64,000 nucleotides of DNA, from contig NZ_MSXV01000044.1 of assembly GCF_001945395.1 (NCBI RefSeq), forward strand, positions 138,313 through 202,312. Direction: 5' to 3'. The notes below the pieces were generated by a model that was given only the letters and a program-made list of their open reading frames with translations, was not told the origin of the DNA and made no database searches. Positions 59,500 through 64,000 of the stretch are shown piece by piece. The position numbers and the translations under genes are program-made. The stretch is from Pseudomonas sp. PA15(2017) (GTDB lineage: Bacteria > Pseudomonadota > Gammaproteobacteria > Pseudomonadales > Pseudomonadaceae). The first letter of the stretch is position 1, and each line of letters opens with the position of its first letter.

Positions 59500-59552
59500 C
59501 TGTGGGAGCGGGCCATGCCCGCGAAATCACGGGCATGGCCCGCTCCCACAAG
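59500..59552. repeat. REP-like hairpin
   Basis: CTGTGGGAGCGGGCCATGCC ... GGCCCGCTCCCACA, with the shared flank GGCTGCTGGAAGGCAGAGGC (59463) on the left. Lies between the convergent AraC and TonB-receptor genes. Clear terminal repeats are not visible for this copy. Confidence 0.8.
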
Positions 59553-59626
59553 TGGCGGTCGGCCGTCCGTTTTCGCTACTTTGCAGTCCACGTCGAAGAA
59601 TCCGAACGCAACGACGAAGCCGCCTC

Positions 59627-62116
59627 TCAGAAACGCTGAGTGACGGTCGCCGTCAGCGTCCGCTCTTCACCCAGGTAGCACGCCACAGCCGAGTAGCAGG
59701 ACGCCACGTAGTACTCGTCGGTGAGGTTGTTGGCGGTGAGCTGCAGCGACGTTCCACTCAAACCGACCTGACTCAGGTCGTAGCCGATGGAGGCATCGAA
59801 CAGCGTGTAGGACGGCACGTCGAAGTTGTTCAGCTCGCTGCCCTCGCTCTGGCCGACATAGCGCGCGCCGGCACCGACGGTCAGGCCGGCCAGTGCGCCG
59901 TCGCTGAAGCGGTAGTCGGCCCACAGGCTGGCCATGCGTTCGGGCGTCTGCGGCGGCGTATTGCCCTTGGCGTCCACCACGGCAGCACCATCGTTGACGA
60001 AGTAGGACTTGCTGTAGGAAACGTCCGTGTAAGTATAGCTGGCGATCAACTGCAGGTTGTCGACCGGCTTGAAGCGCGCCTCCAGCTCCACGCCGCGGGA
60101 ACGAATACCACCGACGCCTTTGTAGAAACTGTCGGTGACCAGACTGTTTTCCTTGGCGTACAGGTTCTCCATCTCCAGGTTGAAGAACGACAGGGCGTAC
60201 AGATCGTCCGTGCCGGGCGGCTGGAACTTGAGGCCGGCTTCCCACTGCTCGCCGGTGGTCGGGTCGAGGATCTGCGCGCCGCTGGAGTAATTGGAGGTGG
60301 GGTTGAACGAGGTCGAGTAGCTGACGTAGGGCGAGATACCGTTGTCGAACGCGTAGAGCACACCGACATGGCCACTGAGCTTCTCGCCCTGGTTGGCGTC
60401 CTTGCCGCTGATTTCGTCATCGATGGATACGTCGTACCAGTCCTGGCGCAGGCCGAAGGACAGGTTCCAGTTGTCGATCTCGACCAGGTCCTGCACGTAC
60501 AGGCCGGTCTGCTTCTGCCGGCGCAGGGCGTCGGTCACCGGGGTGATGGAAGTCAGGGGATTGTTACCGTAGACCGGGTCGAACACGTCGATCGGGGTAA
60601 CCGAGCCGGGCGGCTGCAGGATCGAGTTGTCACGCTGGTCGGCGATCTTGTTCTTCGAGTATTGATAGTCCAGGCCCAGTACCAGGGTGTGCTGGGCTGC
60701 GCCAGTGGCGAAGTCGGCCTGCAGCATGTTGTCGACGATCCAGGCGTGCAACCGCTCCTGGCCGCCGCTATAGCCGCGATACAGCTCGTTGCTGGTGTCA
60801 CTCAGGTAGCCGGAGGCCCAGATCTGGCTGTTCGACACCCGGGCATCCACATAGCGGAAGTTCTGCCGCGCACTCCAGGTGTCGTTGAAGCGGTGCTCGA
60901 CTTCGTAACCGACCATCTGCTGGGTGCGGGTGAATTCTTCCACGCCCGGGTCACCTTCGAAAAAGCCGCTCGAGAGGCGGCGCCCATCACGTTTGTACAG
61001 GATGCCGGACGCCGGCAGGCTACCGTGATAGCCGCCGTTGGGATCGTCCTGCAAGTAGGCGTAGAGCGTCATGAAGGTGTCGTCGCTGAGATTCAACGCC
61101 AGGCTGGGCATCAGCGCATAGCGCGTCTCGGTGACGTGATCGGCCTGAGCATCGGCGTCCTTGGCCAGGCCGACCACCCGGTAGGCGACGTTCTCGTTCA
61201 GCGGCCCGGTGACATCGAAGCCCAGGGACTTGCGGGCGTTGTTGCCGTAGGACAGGTCCACCCGACCGGACTGGGTGAACGCCGGTCGCTTGGTGCTGAT
61301 GGCGGCCAGGCCGCCGGGGTTGCTGCGCCCGTACAGCACCGAGGACGGTCCCTTGAGAATATCGATGCGCTCGATGAAATAGGGGTCGATCTGCAGGCTG
61401 CTGTAGGAGCCCGGATCACCCATGGACTTCAGGCCATCGATGGTGATGTTGTCCACCGAGCCATCGTTGATGCCGCGAATCGCCAGGTAGTCGTAGCGGT
61501 GGGTGTTGCCATAGGGATTGGTCAGCACACCCGGGCTGTAGCGCATGGCATCGGCAGCGGTAAGCGCGCCCTGGCGCTCGATCTGCTCGCGGGTGACCAC
61601 CGATACGCTCTGCGCGGTTTGCGCCAGCGCCTTGCTGGTCTTGGTCGACACGCTGCTGTGGGTGGCGTTGTAGCCGTCCATGCTGCCCAGCGCATTACCC
61701 AGGGCGAAGGCGCGTACATCGGTACTGTCCAGCTCCAGCGAAGCACTGCCGGTTGGCGCCGCGGCCTCCAGGGAGTAGCCGCCGCGACCGTCGGCGGCGA
61801 CCTGTAGACCGCTCCCCTGCAACAGCTGCGCGAAGCCCTCGTCGACCGCCGCCTCGCCCTGCAGCCCTGGGCTCTGCTTACCGGCCGTCAGCCGCGCATC
61901 GACAGACAGCAGCACGCCGGCCTCCGCCGCGAAACGGCTGAGCGCTGCCGACAGTGGCCCCGCCGGAATCTGGTAGCTGCGTGTCGCCTGCTGGTGGCTG
62001 CCGGCATCGATGGTCTGGGCCTGCACGAACAGCGGCGAACAGGTCGCCAGGGCCAGGGTAGCCAGGCGGATCGAACGGCGCAGAGCAAGGGGCGAAAAGC
62101 AGAGCGGTGACGACAT
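59627..62116 (-). CDS. TonB-dependent siderophore receptor with signalling domain
   Basis: An 829-residue outer-membrane receptor for a ferric siderophore. A signal peptide (about 1-35, LATLALATCSPLFVQA) is followed by an STN signalling domain (about 40-115, SYQIPAGPLSAALSRFAAEA), a plug domain (from SVVTREQIERQGALTAADAM, with IDILKGPSSVLYGRSNPGGL) and a beta-barrel ending in phenylalanine. The STN domain means it transduces occupancy to FecR. ATG at 62116 is used because it gives the signal peptide. Third gene of the leftward fecI-fecR-receptor unit. The siderophore cannot be named. Confidence 0.93.
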   Translation of the reverse strand: MSSPLCFSPLALRRSIRLATLALATCSPLFVQAQTIDAGSHQQATRSYQIPAGPLSAALSRFAAEAGVLLSVDARLTAGKQSPGLQGEAAVDEGFAQLLQGSGLQVAADGRGGYSLEAAAPTGSASLELDSTDVRAFALGNALGSMDGYNATHSSVSTKTSKALAQTAQSVSVVTREQIERQGALTAADAMRYSPGVLTNPYGNTHRYDYLAIRGINDGSVDNITIDGLKSMGDPGSYSSLQIDPYFIERIDILKGPSSVLYGRSNPGGLAAISTKRPAFTQSGRVDLSYGNNARKSLGFDVTGPLNENVAYRVVGLAKDADAQADHVTETRYALMPSLALNLSDDTFMTLYAYLQDDPNGGYHGSLPASGILYKRDGRRLSSGFFEGDPGVEEFTRTQQMVGYEVEHRFNDTWSARQNFRYVDARVSNSQIWASGYLSDTSNELYRGYSGGQERLHAWIVDNMLQADFATGAAQHTLVLGLDYQYSKNKIADQRDNSILQPPGSVTPIDVFDPVYGNNPLTSITPVTDALRRQKQTGLYVQDLVEIDNWNLSFGLRQDWYDVSIDDEISGKDANQGEKLSGHVGVLYAFDNGISPYVSYSTSFNPTSNYSSGAQILDPTTGEQWEAGLKFQPPGTDDLYALSFFNLEMENLYAKENSLVTDSFYKGVGGIRSRGVELEARFKPVDNLQLIASYTYTDVSYSKSYFVNDGAAVVDAKGNTPPQTPERMASLWADYRFSDGALAGLTVGAGARYVGQSEGSELNNFDVPSYTLFDASIGYDLSQVGLSGTSLQLTANNLTDEYYVASCYSAVACYLGEERTLTATVTQRF

Positions 62117-62231
62117 GCAGCGGTCCTCGAGACATCGCCCGCGCAGAGTGCGCATGGGCCGGATGCACTGAGGCCAAGCGAGATCGAAAAAGGGGAACCG
62201 CATTGGCCAGAATAATTTCACCGGCAGGCCA

Positions 62232-63179
62232 TCAGCCGGTCAGCGGCTCTACCGTCACCCACCAGGGCAAGCGTCGATTGACGCGGATCGGCAGGCTGCC
62301 GGCCAGGGCGTCGAGAATGCGCCCGGTGTCGCCCAACGGATAGGCACCGACCAGACGCAGGTCAGCTACCCGCGGGTCGCAGCCCAGGTAACCGGGCACG
62401 TAGTCGGCCAGCTCGGCGATGAAATCGCCCAGGCGCCGGTCATTGGCCAGCAGCACGCCGCGGCTCCAGGCCTGGCGTGCCGGGTCCGCCGGCTCGCTGG
62501 CCGAGATACCGCTGGCGCTGAAGCGCACCTGGTGGCCAGCTTCTAGCACCTGCACGCCGCGGGCGTTGGACGGTTCGATACGTACCGCTCCCGCGAACAC
62601 GGCGAGCTGCGTGAAACCATCGCCCTCGCGCACGCTGAAGCGCGTGCCGAGAGCCTGCAGCCGACCGTGCCGGGTATCGAGCAACAGCGGGCGCGGGTCC
62701 CTGGCGGTGTCGAGCAGCACCTCGCCCTGCAGCAGTCGCAACAAACGGGTCGAGGCGCTGTAATCGATGTCCATGGCCGTGCGGCTGCCCAACCAGAGAT
62801 GGCTGCCATCGGCCAGACGCAGATCACGGATTTCCCCGGTGCCGGTACACTCGCTGGCCAGCCATGCGCGCCATGGCCGGCCCTGTCCGGCAGCCGCCAA
62901 CAACCCTGCGCCCCCCAGCACGGCGAACAGCCCGAGCACCTGCCGCCGGCTGCGCGCTGGGCTGCGCAAGGCCTGAGCTGCGGCGCGGCGATGGGTATCG
63001 GCAGGCAGCCTGGCGAACTGACTGCTGATCGCCTCGACCTGCTGCCAGGCCGCCGCATGTTCGGGGCGATCCGCCAGCCATTGCTGCCAGGCACGCTGCT
63101 GCTGGGCACTGGCTGGTGGATCGGCGAGCACCGCGAACCACTCGGCAGCCTGTTGCAGGGCGGCGTGATCAGACGCCAC
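62232..63179 (-). CDS. fecR: FecR-type anti-sigma/sigma regulator
   Basis: A 315-residue FecR-like protein. The N-terminal DUF4880 region (AAEWFAVLADPPASAQQQRA) is cytoplasmic and binds the sigma factor, one membrane helix lies near residues 82-100 (VLGLFAVLGGAGLLAAAG), and the periplasmic FecR domain follows (LRLADGSHLWLGSRTAMDID, LGTRFSVREGDGFTQLAVFA), ending in an STN-like C-terminus (ILDALAGSLPIRVN). It lies 3 bp after fecI and 115 bp before the receptor gene. Confidence 0.92.
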   Translation of the reverse strand: MASDHAALQQAAEWFAVLADPPASAQQQRAWQQWLADRPEHAAAWQQVEAISSQFARLPADTHRRAAAQALRSPARSRRQVLGLFAVLGGAGLLAAAGQGRPWRAWLASECTGTGEIRDLRLADGSHLWLGSRTAMDIDYSASTRLLRLLQGEVLLDTARDPRPLLLDTRHGRLQALGTRFSVREGDGFTQLAVFAGAVRIEPSNARGVQVLEAGHQVRFSASGISASEPADPARQAWSRGVLLANDRRLGDFIAELADYVPGYLGCDPRVADLRLVGAYPLGDTGRILDALAGSLPIRVNRRLPWWVTVEPLTG

Positions 63180-63182
63180 GGC

Positions 63183-63689
63183 TCAACCCTCAGCCAACAG
63201 CAGGCACTGCAGCATGGCCTGGGCCATGTACTTCTTGACCATGCGCTCGGACACCTGCAGGCGCATGGCGATGGCCGCATAGGTCAGCCCGTCGAGCTGG
63301 GAAAGCAGGAACGCTTCGCGCACGTTGGAGGGCAGGCGCAGCAACATGGCGTCGATGGCCAGTAGGGTCTCGATGATCAGCTCGTTGGTTTCCGGCGACG
63401 GTGCGTGCAGCTCCGGCTGCATCGCCAGGGCTTCGAGGTACGCGCGTTCGATCGCCTGGCGACGCCAATGGTTGACCAGCAGCGAATGGGCGATGGTCGA
63501 GAGATAGGCCCGCGGTTCACGCAGAGACGGCACTTCGCGGTGCTTGGCGAGCAGGCGCACGAACGTGTCCTGGGCCAGATCCGCGGCGTTTTCCGCGCAA
63601 CCCATGCGCTTGCGCAGCCAGCCGTTCAGCCAGCCGCTGTGCTCGAGATACAGCTGCTGCAAGGACTGTTGGGAGGAAGCGAACGACAT
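63183..63689 (-). CDS. fecI: FecI-like ECF sigma factor
   Basis: A 168-residue extracytoplasmic-function sigma factor of the iron-starvation group. Region 2 is QQLYLEHSGWLNGWLRKRMG to AADLAQDTFVRLL, and region 4 is RLPSNVREAFLLSQLDGLTY to MRLQVSERMVKKYMAQAM. Three starts are in frame (63704 GTG, 63701, 63689); the last fits typical FecI N-termini. It directs transcription of the receptor gene; its own promoter has a Fur-box-like site. Confidence 0.92.
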   Translation of the reverse strand: MSFASSQQSLQQLYLEHSGWLNGWLRKRMGCAENAADLAQDTFVRLLAKHREVPSLREPRAYLSTIAHSLLVNHWRRQAIERAYLEALAMQPELHAPSPETNELIIETLLAIDAMLLRLPSNVREAFLLSQLDGLTYAAIAMRLQVSERMVKKYMAQAMLQCLLLAEG

Positions 63690-63725
63690 CGAGCACACCA
63701 TCACCGTGCGGGAATAACGCAGGAA

Positions 63726-63740
63726 TAGTAATGCTTCTCA
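63726..63740 (-). promoter_or_regulatory. Candidate Fur box before fecI
   Basis: On the minus strand TGAGAAG-C-ATTACTA matches the 7-1-7 Fur consensus TGATAAT-N-ATTATCA at 10 of 14 positions, 37 bp before the fecI ATG. Fits the iron control expected for this gene; not tested. Confidence 0.5.
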
Positions 63741-63792
63741 GAAACAAATTACAGGTATTCCTAACGCTGCCAGGGTGGCGTCGAATCACCAA

Positions 63793-64000
63793 TCAGAGGT
63801 TGATCGGCCGGCGCCCTGCCAGGGCGTGGGCCAGCGTGCCGCCATCGACCAGTTCCAGCTCGCCACCAAGCGGCATGCCGTGGGCGATGCGCGAGGCGAC
63901 CATGCCTTTACCGGCCAGCAACTGGGCGATGTAATGCGCGGTCGCTTCGCCCTCCACCGTCGGGTTGGTAGCCAGGATCACTTCACTGAACTGCCCCGCC
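63793..64000 (-). CDS. recR: Recombination protein RecR, C-terminal part (partial)
   Basis: The last 68 codons of RecR; the N-terminus lies beyond the right edge. The visible part reads [20 protein letters not shown], then the TOPRIM end [20 protein letters not shown] and GRRPINL, diagnostic of RecR. RecR works with RecF and RecO to load RecA on gapped DNA. Confidence 0.95.
   Translation of the reverse strand, partial: AGQFSEVILATNPTVEGEATAHYIAQLLAGKGMVASRIAHGMPLGGELELVDGGTLAHALAGRRPINL

Noticed and set aside
62117-62231. FecI-dependent promoter before the receptor gene
   Set aside because: A GAAAT motif is present on the minus strand but no convincing -10 element at the right distance.

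Overview
This window looks like a chromosomal segment of a high-GC Pseudomonas. The support is fumC, pcaHG with a PcaQ-type regulator, a MocR regulator, ohrR/ohr, a FecI-FecR-receptor trio, REP-type hairpins beginning GTGGGAGCG, and a glycogen/trehalose block whose content matches what I remember of the stress-response cluster of P. aeruginosa (recalled, not searched). There are no rRNA or tRNA genes, transposases, phage genes or CRISPR arrays. Both ends cut a gene: the fumC 3' end on the left and recR on the right.

Layout. (1) 1-730: end of fumC and an overlapping quinone reductase gene. (2) 731-1442: a gene-free stretch with a 208-bp tandem duplication around a REP-like hairpin. (3) 1443-9737: a leftward block with an AEC transporter, an AFG1/ZapE-type ATPase, pcaGH (protocatechuate 3,4-dioxygenase) with a PcaQ-like operator, a CHASE-GGDEF diguanylate cyclase, an HxlR pseudogene, then SDR, alpha/beta hydrolase and pcaQ. 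(4) 10450-24126: a tightly coupled rightward run, glgA-treZ-malQ-treY-DUF2934-glgX, continuing through 4-bp overlaps into four uncharacterised genes: acyl-CoA dehydrogenase-like, PIG-L deacetylase, NodS-like methyltransferase and GT2 glycosyltransferase. (5) 24256-28700: a CBS-pair protein, then DUF72 and the equivalent of the E. coli ybhP-clsB-ybhN set. (6) 28794-36279: small metabolism and regulation genes (DUF3079, three GNATs, MocR, PaiB-like, LysE, AraC, DUF1615, a small Cys-containing basic protein). (7) 36566-46400: leftward glgE-mak-glgB, then ligD and ku for non-homologous end joining. (8) 46521-55502: small uncharacterised genes, MgtC-like, large-subunit catalase katE and glycogen phosphorylase glgP. 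(9) 55692-59453: ohrR/ohr, a monooxygenase, and a divergent SDR/AraC pair. (10) 59627-63689: an iron-responsive TonB receptor with FecR and FecI.

How the genes fit together. GlgA, GlgB, GlgE, GlgP, GlgX and MalQ build and remodel alpha-glucan, and TreY plus TreZ turn its chain ends into trehalose. The same segment carries end joining (LigD, Ku), a monofunctional catalase and a second cardiolipin synthase, which together suggest a desiccation or osmotic-stress survival island.

The most notable points are: (a) the trehalose synthase (TreS) catalytic domain is missing between glgE and glgB, leaving the maltokinase part as its own gene whose ribosome-binding site lies in what seem to be the last TreS codons; (b) the four-gene block coupled to glgX, whose enzymes resemble the logic of building, N-deacetylating and N-methylating an amino-sugar compound; (c) a family of roughly 200-bp composite elements with terminal inverted repeats, several touching stop codons; and (d) readable operators for PcaQ and for an AraC regulator.
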